Source: Colletotrichum lupini
Taxonomy: Eukaryota > Ascomycota > Sordariomycetes > Glomerellales > Glomerellaceae
Reading direction: 5' to 3'
Assembly: GCF_023278565.1 (NCBI RefSeq)
Contig: NC_064677.1
Span: forward strand, 1,736,001-1,800,000
DNA: 64,000 nucleotides
Part shown: positions 34,289 through 46,500 of the stretch, piece by piece
Layout of the letters: the number at the start of each line of letters is the position of its first letter
Position numbering within the stretch: position 1 is the first letter of the stretch
The notes under the pieces: model-generated
Seen by the model: only the letters and a program-made list of their open reading frames with translations
What the model was told of the DNA's origin: nothing
Database searches by the model: none
Position numbers and translations under genes: made by a program

Positions 34289-34861
34289 ACCACTGACAGC
34301 CAGTTCAGGAACTTACCTTAGCTTTTCTTTCCCTTGACCTCCCCACCACCCAAAAACTCTCGATTCTGCAACAACTTGGGCTATTTTCCCTCCATCTCTT
34401 TTCTTTTCCTCTCTTCCTTCTTTTTTTGTTTTTCCCTTCCCCTCCCCTCCCCTCCCCTCCTTCCCGCGTCACAACTCGGGCATCTACAGATCCTGCCTGC
34501 GATCTCGGGACACAGACGCCCTGCCGACTGACTCCCTTACTCCCCCTCTCTATCGGCCAGAGGGAAAACAACAACAAAGTACAGCAGCGCGATCGATAGC
34601 CACGCCCTGGGCCAACGTCATTTTGGCTACTGCTGCTATTTCTCTCTCCTCGCCTCGCCCAGGTCCGAGGTCGGCTCCCACAACACCTGCGTTCTCTTTG
34701 GACCGCTGCGAACCGAACCGAGACGCCGTTGACAGAAAAATCCCATCCCGTACTACCCCAAACGACTCCAAACTCCAACTCCAATCGCCATCAGAGCTCA
34801 GCCATTGATCGCTTTCTTTTGGCGTTTCTCCCCGCCACTCGGGAGTGGGGTACTAGCAAAC

Positions 34862-37800
34862 ATGGGCAGCTTTGCTCAGTGCAGCTGGCCGATATGGGAC
34901 ATTGATGATTTCACACCGTGCTTCCAGCAAGAGTGAGTCTTTTTGTCCCCAAGCCCGCCTCCTCACCAGGTCGCATCACGGCGCAACAAATCGCGATGCC
35001 CTCAACCCGCCAATGCCGACCGCCTTGAACTGCAATTCGATAGTTTAGCCGAACCGGTTGCCCACCACTCTTGTCCCGTTAACTGACTACCCGTCTCTCA
35101 TAGCTACCTCAAAATCCTGTTTCCTCTAATTGTCATAGGCTTGTCTGTCCTTCACCTCAGCCTGCAGGCGATCCGAAGTGTCGCGAAGAACCGCAAGCAA
35201 GGCTACGAACAAGTCCCGGAAGAGCACCACCACGGCCACACCGACATTCCTCCCGAGGAGACCGAGGATGAAGATGACGAGGCGCTGACTATGAACGGCG
35301 GCGGTCGCCTTGCTCTGGTCAAGACTACCACCAAGGGATCCATTGTCCAGGCCGACAGCCCCCCGGCCCAGAACTTGACCATTGTCGTCGAGGAGCTTGG
35401 AATCGCTGGTCTGATCGCGATACACATTATTGCATTGGTCACTGGGACTGTCCCGGGCCAGCATGGTCTCTTGGTCACCATCGTCGGTTTGGTCACCTGG
35501 GTTTACGTCGCCATTCTCGCCACTCTCCGACTCTTCCTCGGCAACACGAAATGGCGCGTTCCTCGCATCTGGAACCACACCGCCGCCATTTACCTGTTCC
35601 AGTGGTTGTTCACCGTCGGCATCTTCCGCTCCGTCATTATTCACCCGAGCAGCCGCCTTGCGCAAACGCTCATCATTGTCGAGTTTGTCTTGACTTCGCT
35701 TCTCTTCGGCCTGGCCATTACGACACGCAAAGGCAACAAGACGGTGCTGTTGGAATGGGAAGGCGACATTGAGCCCTCGCGCGAGCCACTCGCCTCTCTC
35801 TTTTCCCTAGCCACGTTCTCTTGGGTGGACCCCATCATCTCCCGCGGCTACAAGGAAACATTGGAAATGAAGAACGTCTGGAACTTGGTCCCCAAGGAGA
35901 AGGCTGCCGCTGTTCTTGCCGACTACCGGGCAATGAAGAGAACCTCGACCTTAGCTTGGCACTTGCTCAAGTACTTCAAGGGCGAGCTTCTGCTGCAATT
36001 CGCTCTGGCTGCTTTCGCAGGCGTCTTCACTTTTGCTCCGACGTTGCTACTCAAGGCCATTCTCGAATACGTGGAGAGGCCCGAGGGCGCTCCCATCAAC
36101 GTCTTGTGGTTGTACGTGATTCTCTTGCCAGTCCTCGACATTGTCAGGTCTTTCGCCGACAACTATGCCCTCTGGATTGGTCGCAAGATTTGCATTCGCA
36201 TTCGCGCCATCATGGTTGGTGAAATTTACGCCAAGGCCCTCCGACGCAAGGCCTCGGCCGGCAAAGACAAGGAACTTGGAAAGAAGGCACCTGCTGCTGA
36301 AAAGCAGAGCTTGATTGGAAAGATCAAGGCGAAGCTCGGTTTCAAGAAGGACAAGGCCGACGCTGAGGCTGCTGCTAACGGCGCTGCCAAAGATCCGGCC
36401 AAGGACGACGAGCAAGCGAACTTGGGCACCATCATCAACCTCATGTCGGTTGACAGCTTCAAGATTGCCGAAGTCACGGCCTACCTGCACTTCATTTGCG
36501 CGTCCGCCCCGAGCCAGCTTGTCGTAGCCATCGTTCTGCTCTGGGATGTCATGGGGCTCAGCGCCATTCCGGGATTGGTTGTGATGGCTCTGCTCCTGCC
36601 TATCAACTACAGCTTCGCTCGAGGCTTCGCCAACACGTCCAAGAAGATTCTGGGTGCTACCGATAAGCGCATCAACGTGACCAACGAGGTTCTTCAGAAC
36701 ATTCGCATCATCAAGTACTTTGCGTGGGAGGCCAAGTTTGGTCGTATTGTGGACGAGAAGCGTGCCGCTGAGCTGAAGGCTCTTCGGTCCCGTTACGTCA
36801 TCTGGTCCTTCGCCGTTGCTGTGTGGAACTCGGTCCCCGTTCTCATCACCTTCTTCTCCTTCTTGATGTACACTCTCATCGAGCACAAGCCGCTCTACCC
36901 CTCGGTTGCCTTCACTGCCATCTCCCTCTTCATGCTCCTTCGCGTGCCTCTTGATCAAATGGGAGACATGTTTGCCCACGTTCAGGAGACCAAGGTCTCC
37001 CTGGACCGTGTCGAAGAGTTCCTTACCGAGGAGGAGACTGAGAAGTACGAACAGCTCGGCGAGGATAACGTCGACGAGGACGGAAACAAGGTCATTGGCC
37101 TCCGCAAGGCCAACTTCATCTGGGGTGGCAAGGACGTTGTTGCAGATGACGGATCGATGGCTTTCCGCCTCATGGACATGGACGTTGATTTCCTCATTGG
37201 CAAGCTGAACATCATTTCTGGACCCACTGGCTCTGGCAAGACGTCCATGCTCATGGCCTTGCTTGGCGAGATGACTTTGGTCGAGGGTAAGGTCTATTGC
37301 CCTGGTGGACGTAGCCGCGAGGATGTCCGACCTGATCCTGAGACGGGTCTGGCCGACACGGTTGCCTATGTCGCGCAGGCTGCATGGCTTGTAAACGCCA
37401 ACATCAAGGACAACATTTTGTTTGCTGCGCCGTACGACGAGAAGAGATACAGGGATGTGATTGTCGCCTGCGCTCTGGAGCGCGACCTTGAAATCCTTGA
37501 CAACGGCGACGAAACTCTGGTTGGCGAGAAGGGTATCACCATGTCCGGTGGCCAGAAGCAACGCATTTCGCTCGCCCGTGCCATCTACTCCAACTCCCAG
37601 CACATCTTCTTGGACGACTGTCTCAGTGCCGTTGATTCTCACACAGCACAATGGATCTTCAACAACGCCATCAAGGGTCCTTTGATGGCCGGCCGAACCT
37701 GTATCCTGGTCACTCACAACCTCCAGCTTTGTGCCCCGTCATCGCACTATGTTGTCTGTCTCGAGAATGGCAGAATTGCCGCCCAGGGCCCCTCTGCTGA

Positions 37801-40405
37801 GCTGATTGCCGCTGGCAAATTGGGTGAAGATGTTCAGAAAGCTGCCATCAACTCTGCCTCGGTGTCCCGAATTCCGTCCCGTGTTCCCTCCAGCGTTGGT
37901 GAGGACGGGTCAGAAACTGTGGTCAACCCAGGCGATGAAAGCGCCAGTGATGCCCGATCAAAGAAGAATGACAAGAAGAAGGAGCAAAAGGACGCCATGG
38001 AGGAGAAGAAGGCCGTCGGCTCCGTCAAGTGGCCTGTCATCCAACTCTACCTCTCCTCTATGGGCGCTTGGTGGTTCTGGGCTGTTGCTCTTACAGTCTT
38101 TGGACTTCAACAGATGTCCGGTGTCGCGACCAACTTCTGGGTACGAGAGTGGGCTAACCAATACGTTGACGAGGAGGTTGCGCACATTGATTTCTCGACC
38201 GCATCCCACAGCTACAGCCAGCAGTCCTTGAGCCCGACCTACTTCGCCTCCATCGCCAACTACGGCAACCGTATCAGCTCCAACTTTAGTGCTTCCGCCG
38301 TTGCGGACGTCAACGTCACCTACTATCTTACCGTTCTCGCCATCATTGGCCTCGCCGGCTCTGTTGCTGCCTTCATCAGGGACATTTGGGTCTTCTACGG
38401 TTCCCTAACGGCGTCCAAGAAGATTCACAACGATTTGATTACTCGCGTTTCTCGGGCAAAGTTCAAATTCTTCGACGTCACTCCTCTCGGCCAGCTGATG
38501 AACCGTTTCAGCAAGGACCTCGAGGCTGTGGACCAGGAAGTTGCACCGATTGCTATTGGCGTTTTCGGTTGTGCTCTTGGAATCCTCGTCACTGTCGTTT
38601 TGATCACCATTATCACCCCCGGGTTCCTTATCGCCGGTGTTTTCATTACTGCTGCCTATTACTTTGTTGGTGCTTTCTACCTCCGGGCCTCCAGAGATCT
38701 CAAGCGTCTCGAGTCCGTTCAGAGGAGCCCTCTGTTCCAGCAGTTTGGAGAGACTCTGTCTGGCATGACGACGATCCGAGCTTACGGTGACGAGCGCCGC
38801 TTCATCCGCGAGAACCTGTCCAAGATCAACGTCCAAGCTCGTCCCTTTATCTATCTTTGGGCTGCGAACCGTTGGCTTGCGTTCAGAACTGATGTGCTTG
38901 GTGATACGGTTTCATTCTTCGCTGGTGTCTTCATCATCTTCAGCTTGGGCACGGGCAGCGTCGATGCTGGCTCTGCCGGCATTTCCCTCAGTTACGCCAT
39001 TGGCTTCACCGAGAACGTCTTGTGGCTCATCCGTCTCTATGCTATCAACGAGCAAAACATGAACTCGGTGGAGCGTATCAAGGAGTACTTGGATGTCGAG
39101 CAGGAGGCCGAGCCGATTGACGAGAAGAACCGACCCCCCAAGAACTGGCCTAGCCAAGGATCTGTAGAATTCATCAACTACTCCACTCGTTACCGCGCAG
39201 ACTTGGACCCCGTTCTGCGTGGTCTCAGTTTCAAGATCAACCCCAAGGAGAAGGTTGGCATCGTTGGCAGGACTGGTGCTGGCAAAAGTTCGCTTGCCCT
39301 GGCTATTTTCCGTGCCCTCGAGGCCGACGAAGGCAAGATCCTCATCGACGATATCGATGTCGGCCTCATTGGACTCCGCGATTTGCGTGAGGCCATTACT
39401 ATTGTTCCCCAGGACCCCACCCTTTTCATGGGCACCATTCGCTCCAACTTGGACCCCTTCGATGCGTACACGGACGAACAAATCTTTGAGGCGCTTCGCA
39501 AGGTGCAGCTTATCGGCCCCAACGAGTCAACTTCCAGACCGGCAACCAGACCGACTACGCCGTCTGCCGGGTCAATGTTGCCCGCCACGCCCAACCTGGG
39601 TCTGATTCGTGGAGATTCTAACTCTAGCCCTGGCTCCTCCATTGCGCCTACAAACAAGAACATCTTCCTCAACCTTTCGTCGACTGTCTCGGAGTCCGGT
39701 TCCAACCTGTCTCAGGGTCAGCGCCAGCTGCTCTGCCTCGCCCGTGCCCTTCTGAAGCGGCCCAATGTTCTAGTCATGGACGAGGCGACAGCTTCCATCG
39801 ATTACGCCACCGATACCAAGATCCAGGAGACCATCCGCGAGTTGACAAGCACCATCATCACCATTGCCCATCGCCTGCAGACTATTGTGGATTACGATAA
39901 GGTTCTCGTTCTCGACAAGGGTGCCGTCGTCGAGTACGGTCACCCGTACGAGCTGATTCGCAAGGAGAACGGCAGCTTCCGTGGCATGTGCGACATGAGC
40001 GGAGAACTGCCATCGCTGCTCAAGGCCGCCAAGAAGAAGTGGGATTCTGGAAGACTGGTTGACGTTGATGACGAGGAGCAAAACACTCAGTCAACGCTTG
40101 TTGAGGGCGAGGCTCAAAAGGTCACCGAGGAGGCGAAGAAGAACGACGAAGAACAAGATAAGAAGAAGGTCGAGGCTGAAGTCGAAGCTAGAAAGAGAGC
40201 AGAGGAGGATGCAAAGAAGGCCAGGGAGGCCGAAGAAGAGGCTAAGAAGGCCGAGGAAGAGTCAAAAAAGAAGAAGGCAGAGGAAGATGCCAAGCAGAAG
40301 GCCGCTGATGAAGAGACGAAAAAGCAGGCCGAGGAGGAAACGAAGAAGCAGGCAGAAGATAAGGCCAAGGCCGACGAGGAGGCCAAGAAGGCTGGCGGAG
40401 GATAA
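34862..40405 (+). CDS. ABC transporter, ABCC/MRP subfamily (YBT1-like)
   Basis: A full-length membrane ATPase of the multidrug-resistance-protein type. Fungal members of this group sit in the vacuole and export bile-acid-like anions or glutathione conjugates; the substrate here is unknown. Two exons (34862-34932, 35104-40405; intron 171 nt) give 1790 aa. NBD1: Walker A GPTGSGKT near 730, signature MSGGQKQR near 837, Walker B IFLDDCLSAVD near 858, with the Asp typical of the weaker ABCC site. NBD2: Walker A GRTGAGKS near 1412, signature LSQGQRQ near 1559, Walker B VLVMDEATASID near 1579, H-loop TIAHR. A Ser/Thr/Pro-rich insertion of about 50 residues lies in NBD2 just before the signature. After residue 1696 comes a Lys/Glu/Ala-rich tail of about 95 residues predicted to be coiled coil, unusual for the family. 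Confidence 0.96.
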
Positions 40406-41034
40406 TTGGGGAGCCAGAAAGCGAAAGAGAGACTCTGGCCACTGCACAAAAGCTACTTCTTCGTGTACTATTGCTTTAAGCAATCAGCGTGGGTAGGCTT
40501 GTAGCGTCTAGCTTGCGCCAGCGTTGGCTGCTGTGTTTTAATAAGGGCTGGGCAGTGTCAGATTCCGTAGATACTGGAAAACTTTTCTTTGTCCATTCAT
40601 ATGATGGTCTAACAGCTATGCCGCGTCGTGACTGTTGTGAAGAGAGATTGGTCAACTACGTCCTTGGAACGTGGTGTTCGACGTTCAGTGAAACATCATG
40701 GCACCAACTTTGTCGCCATCGTATGCGAGCAAGCAACCGTAGACGCACATATTTACAAGTCCAACATTAGCTAGATCTTTCAATTCCGATAACCACGTCC
40801 TCTCCTACTTGAGCGGTGAACAGGAAGCTTTTAGCAAACTTCAAGTTGGGTTGTAGAAGTAGACACAGAAGAACTGTGGTGTCAACGGTCAACCACCTCT
40901 GGCCCAAAAGAAAAAAGCAATGAACCCCTGGACTACGTCTTGACACATTCAAAGACTGGAAACTCCCACCAAGGAATAAAGTATAAAACGCAAAAAAGAG
41001 ATCATCGCTCCCGTGAAGGATCTACGCTTTTGTC
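40406..41034. other. Convergent spacer between ABC gene and tRNA
   Basis: 3' flank of the ABC transporter and downstream side of the tRNA gene. A run of six A (40992-40997), six T in the tRNA sense, is a probable Pol III terminator. No ORF is supported. Confidence 0.5.
40992..40997 (-). terminator. Pol III T-run terminator for tRNA-Thr
   Basis: Six consecutive T on the minus strand, 38 bases past the 3' end of the tRNA. It is the first T tract of four or more after the gene. Confidence 0.6.
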
Positions 41035-41115
41035 TGCCTCGTGGCGGAATCGAACCGCCGATCTTCTCATGTCACTAGATACTAGTGAGACGCTATACCA
41101 CTTAGCCAACAAGGC
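41035..41115 (-). tRNA. tRNA-Thr (AGT) with a 9-nt intron
   Basis: The minus strand folds as a complete tRNA. The acceptor stem GCCTTGT pairs with ACGAGGC (one G-T pair), and A is the discriminator. The D arm is closed by GCT/AGC, the anticodon stem is TCTCA/TGAGA, and the T arm is GGCGG-TTCGATT-CCGCC, which also supplies the B box. The 16-base anticodon region resolves as loop CTAGTA plus a 9-nt intron after position 37 plus the final A, giving anticodon AGT (threonine). Intron and anticodon can pair, as is usual in eukaryotic precursors. The 3' CCA is not encoded, as expected for a nuclear gene. Confidence 0.93.
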
Positions 41116-43567
41116 TTGTTGTCTTGATTGATGACACAGGAGGCGATGGAGGAAAATAGAGAGGGTTGCGGTGTGGGTTTGTGGGAATCGTGGTGGAGAT
41201 GTGAGTGGGTGGAGTTGCGGAATGGGTGGATGCTGTGTGTCTGGGGAGTTGGGTTGGTGACGAGGTGAAATGTGTGGGGATGGGTATGTGAGGCTTGATG
41301 GGGTGGGGGTTCTGGGAGTAGAGAGGGCGAGACATCATGAATTGGAATTCATGAGAGAGTATGTGTGGTTGTGGGTTTGGGTACATGGAGATTCAAACGG
41401 GTTGGCTTCTCATTGTCTATTGGCATTGTGTAAGGCATAATCCAGGGCAGCAACATTGCCCGGGGGACGTGGGTTATATCTTCGTTTCTGGAATAGCTTG
41501 TTGATACATCAGACCGTGTAAGTCTAAGACGATAACCAAAGAAAGTTGAGAGCGCCTGCCTAAATGAATAAGTCCACATGCCTACAATCCTCGCTTTCTT
41601 GGAAACATTAGAGAGAACGAGTAAGTAAGGGCTTGGTTTGCTATAAATGCCGCAAAATTCTACGAATGCACAGACGTCTGAGTTAAGGCCAATGTCATCG
41701 TCTTTGAGGCAACCGTTTTGCCTCTGTGCGCCAGGCTTGGAGACTGGGATAGTTGACGATTGGGATAGCTGACGACCGGGATGAAGTTCTCTGCGTCTAG
41801 AGTGTCCAAGATACATCGTGTCCACTCCTTGCGCATTTTGAAAAAAAAAGGGAGGGGGGGGGGGGGGGGATGTCCTTGTCCCCTTCTGGCTCTCGACTTC
41901 TACGTTGAAGTATATGTGTCTGTTCACAAGGGGAGAGAATTTACGACTACATGTACACTGCTACTTGAGACATGGCTAATGTATGATTGATGTCCGTTTC
42001 TAAGTGTTGCCGAAGCCTCTCATAACATAGAAGACTTCAACAGCTCCCAAGTTGGAAGGGCTCAAAACCCGAGACGAACTCATCCTGAAAAGCGAAACGT
42101 AAAGCTGCCGCAGCGGTCCTTCTTTTATGCCTAGTGAGGAGGACTCCAAGCATACTATCTCGGGGAGACAGCAAACAGAAAGCAAATGTCTTCTCTACAA
42201 GGCTATGAAAATATATTTCGCGACGCCCTCTATCTCTTCCTAATTCAGTAACTCGTCTCTTTGTGCGTTTGGTTCCGAAGGACATGTGCCCTCTTCACCC
42301 AGAAGATAGCGAATAAAACGGAAACGCCCGGGAGAAAGTGGATGCTCTACATTGGGGCATTCACTTCTAACCCAACACCCTACTTCCTTAGTAGTAGTTT
42401 CTTGCCTCCTATTCATAAAGGTATACACTGACAAAGAAGGACAGTCTACTTGAGGACTTGAATGGTGTCATCTACTAGAGGCACTTTAAGCTAGAAAAAG
42501 TTTCGATCCATTAAAGAAGTCCCACCAACTGAAAACAGCCACCTGAAGCATGAATAGAATGGCGAAAGCTATTCAATATAGTTAGCCTAAAAAGAAGACT
42601 CTGACCACGACTCAGGCCGATATCTATAGTCGACTCTTCCCCAAGTTAATCTACTAGATGACAGCAAGGCGCTCCCTGCCTTGCTCGCGTGAACACACAC
42701 AGAGGATCACGAGGGCTGCCATTTCTCGAGGCTATCCAGCATAAATAAATGAGTCTGATGACCTCCTCACCAGTAGGAGAACCTCCATCCTCGATCAAGA
42801 CGTCTGGAAAAGGAATAGTAGACCGATTCCCGGCTTCTCTGCCTTGTATCACTAGCGCACAGTCGCATATCTACACGCAATACATCAAGTTTGGATCGAG
42901 AACTCCAATCCAAGGAGCCACATTCTTCCAACCATCGAACCCACGCAATGGAATCATAATTCCATGATGCCTCCAGCGAAGATCCATCGTCAAAATTTCT
43001 CATTCAACGAAGAAGGCGAAGTAAGAGACAGGCCCGAGAAACGTCCTCCTTACTCCGGGAGCTACCCTGAACAGACGCTCTAACCCGCCGTAATACACAC
43101 AAGCATCAGCGTAGACCAAGCACATCTCTATTTCCTCACCGAGGCGGAACGTAACCCAGGAGGACTGATGGCACGCGTGATCCACAAGTGTACAGTATCG
43201 TCATGAAATGCCCTTCACTCGGCCTTACCCACCGGCGTGAACCATCGAACCACCTACAAGCTTCAAATATGCGAGGAGTCGTCGACCTTCTGAAGACGCA
43301 TGGCCAAAGTAAGGTGATCTTATTCTCCAACTTTCAAATAAAACCTCATAGATCCACCTAGTATGGCTTCGGGGTATGCTACACGGATCAAGAAAGGCAC
43401 TTGGACTAATTATTCGCCTCGGCTGTGAGACCTCCTTATTTTCCCGAAGAGTACTTCACAAATCAAATGCTAGAATTTTATTCATCCTCTGCTGTCCTCA
43501 CGCGTCCCAGCTATGCCTCATCTTCAAGAGTGAGATGAAGGTGGCCTGCCTCTATGTAGTGTCTGTA
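41116..43567. other. 2.45 kb region with shifting minus-strand coding-like patches
   Basis: No complete gene is seen. Between about 43330 and 42240 a chain of short minus-strand frames, each 60-80 codons and protein-like in composition, follow one another in different frames with stops between. Another frame at 41349-41927 runs through a 16-base G homopolymer (41854-41869) and is therefore suspect. This could be a decayed gene or chance. No domain is recognised. Confidence 0.35.
41854..41869. repeat. 16-base G homopolymer
   Basis: Sixteen G in a row, preceded by A9GGGA. It is intergenic and its length is unreliable. Confidence 0.9.
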
Positions 43568-46500
43568 CTACAGAATGCTAAGGTTCTTGGTTTCCTCACG
43601 CAGGCTTCTAAGCTGCGCTTGGAACTCCTTGTTAACCCACTCCCAGTAAGCGTTCCACGCCTGGCTGGCACCTCCAGCACTCGCGTTGGCTGCCCCCTTG
43701 CCAGAGCCATCCTTTGCACCCTTGAGTTTGTCTCCGAGCAAGAGCGTGACCCTAAGAACGCTCTTGTTCGCCTCCTCCTGCTTCTCCACATCCTGCTTGA
43801 CGGCTCCGTCCTTAAGCTTGGTTGACAAGATGGCGCGGTATGCCTCGGCGATGGAGTCAAGGCGACGGCTAGTCTCATCAGGATCAAGCGCGATAAGCTT
43901 GGAGACCATTAAGTTGCAGAGACTGCGAATGTCGTTGTCATCTTTCAGACCAGCGACCACGCGGTCGTAGAAGTCGATGTTGTTGATTCGCGAGAAGGCC
44001 GTCTCCATGAGAGCATACAGGGTCTCGTAAGCGCTCTGTGTCTGTGGTTAGCAACAGCCGGCATCAACCTTCCGAGATAAGACATGACATACCTTTCGGA
44101 CTTCAAGGCCATCATCCACCATATGTTTGAAAGGGCCCATCATGACCTCTCTGATCAATTGTGGCTTGATCACCGACTCGGTCAACACAAACGGCATTAG
44201 CTCGCCGAGGTGAGGCAGGATAAGATCGGGCTTGTTGTGTGCAGCCGAGTTGAGTGTCGACATCGCCAAGCGGCGGTTGTCCATCTCCGAATCCTGCAGC
44301 ATGACAAGCAGCATATCGACAAGGACATTCTTGAGCATGGCGTCGAAAGCCTCGTCACTATCAGGAAGCGTGTATCGAACAGCCTGAACAGACATGCCCC
44401 GAATGTCGGGGTTCTCATTTCTGAGAAGGGACTTTGTTGTTGTTAGTTTCACTCTATCCGTGATGAACTTTTTCAATTTACCTGAAGCTGAGGCATGAAG
44501 GTCTGAGAGTCGATAATGGTCAGTCGTCCCACACATTCCGCGCACACCACTCGGTTATCGGGAATTGTAGAGGCGGAAAGGAGGTGCTGCCAGATATCGG
44601 CCGCGAACTTGGAGACTTCGGCAGAGAGAACGTTGACTTGCTGCAGGATCTCCTTTATCGACTGGATAAGCAAGTATTGCGTGTTGCCACCCTTCTGCAT
44701 GGTTGCCAGAATGACTGGGAGGTACTCGGAAACATTGCCGGAGCCAGCACGGCCAAGGGCCACTGCAGCAGAGATAGAGACCTTGTCGGGCTCTTCGTGG
44801 AACTGTTGCAAGAATAGTTCCGCCTTCAATGGCGAGTTGGCTCCAAGACGGAGACCAGCCTCGCCGAGCACCGCAAGCGCCAAGCTCAAGCGAGCGTCGT
44901 CCTTGTTTCTGGAGCTGGTTTGCAACTCGGAAATGAAGCTCTCGACTGTGACGCCAGCCGAGCTTCCACTGGCCACAAGAAGTGCACCAATGACCTTGCC
45001 CACGACAACGGGATCTCCTTCGATACTGACGTCATTGAGAAGCCCTTGCATGAGAGGCTGGCCAGCGCCGCTCTCGCCAACTTTGGTGACAAGAATAAGA
45101 ATTTGGTCTAGGACGATGCTGGCATAGCTTGACTTGAGCAGACTGCAGATAGTCGCAGTCATTGACTGGGTGACCACGAGGTCGGCGTTTTCCTCGACGA
45201 GGGTCGCGAGAATGAGCAGGGCAGGTGCCAACAGATGAGTGTCGTTGTTACTAATAACGGGCACCAACGACGAAACCAGGCCCTGAATAGTGTCTGCATC
45301 CAATTGACCTCTGGCGGTCGGCGACACAACCAAATGCTTGAGTGCGAGCACGCTAGAACCGCGAAGAGCCCGGTTGGCCTTGCGGAGTTGTCCCGCAAGC
45401 TCCAGGGCGACCTCCCGAATCCACGACGTCTCGAGCTGGCCACTACTAGTGCTGAAAGCTGCGACGTTATCGACGGCTCTGACGGCAGCCAGGCGAGTCG
45501 TCTCGTTCTTGAGGCGGTCAAGAAGTGCAGTCAAGGCAGCCTGTCGCTTGTCGGCTGGGATCAGACCATTGCCGTCGGCACCGGAGGTTCTAGACAGCAA
45601 GACTCCCAAGGCGTGGATACCACGCTGCTTGACTTCAGCATCGGCGTCAGTCGCAGTAATTCTGTTCATGATCGTGTCGAAGAGCTTCTGAAGCTCGCCC
45701 TTGAACTTCTGTGCCGTCATCTTGGACCGAGGGGGAGTGATTGCCTTTACCAACTCCTCAATCGTTCCGATGGCTTCACTTGAGATCTTGTAGAATCGAT
45801 CGTTGGCTGCCGAAATGACACCAGCCACTATCTTGGTCAGGTACGGCTGCAAGAGACTTGACGAATGGGTCTTGGCAATATCGCTGGTAAGTTTCAGGGC
45901 GGCAACACGCAGAGTGCTGGGTGTCGCGGACGCATTTCCACCAGAGGCAGCCAGAGATGAGGCGAGTGCTGAGGCTCCCGTGGGTTTAATAGACTCAATG
46001 ATGGGGCCGATGGCGTCGTTGAAATAGTCGGAAAGACCACCCCGCTGGACCGTGATGATATCGTCGAGGAGGTTGATGATGGCCTGCTTGGTAGGAATAA
46101 CCTTGCCCTTGAGCAACTTGGTGGAAGCCTTCACAATCGTCGGGGTGAAGCGAGCCAAATCTGCGCGGGGTCCAGTTGAAGGGATTCTCTCGAGGGTGGG
46201 GGATGTAAGACCTGTGGCGGCATGAGGGGTGCTCATAGAACCGCCGCCGCTGCTCTGACGTCTGCGTTTTCTGCTGATGGGGATGGAGCTAGGGGCCTCG
46301 GGCTCGTGATCGTCGAGTGAGAGATCAGTGGGATACATGCCCTCGCCCGTCTTGCGCACAAGAAGAGACAGACAAGCAATAACTTCTAGACGGACGTTCT
46401 CCTCTCTCTCGTCGAACCTCTTTACCAAAGTGGGTCCAGCCTGGCTGTATAGAACACCGTTCTCTAACAAATCACCACTTCCACGGGTTGAGATGAGGGT

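Larger units (their letters stand above)
30594..34861. other. Intergenic region and ABC-transporter upstream region
   Basis: 4.3 kb without a convincing gene; frames are short and overlap on both strands. It contains two copies of the palindrome GGTACGTACC (32480 and 32551), AGGTAGGT-type motifs (31837, 33916), a (GA)16 microsatellite, a 12-bp tandem repeat, and a CT-rich tract (about 34320-34460) that probably belongs to the promoter or leader of the ABC transporter gene. Confidence 0.5.

Noticed and set aside
36047..37717. 556-codon open frame antisense to the ABC transporter
   Set aside because: Shadow of a codon-biased gene; the sense strand carries all ABC motifs.
41349..41927. 192-codon minus-strand frame near the tRNA
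   Set aside because: It depends on reading through A9 and G16 homopolymers (giving poly-Pro/Phe), so the frame is unreliable, and no domain is visible.
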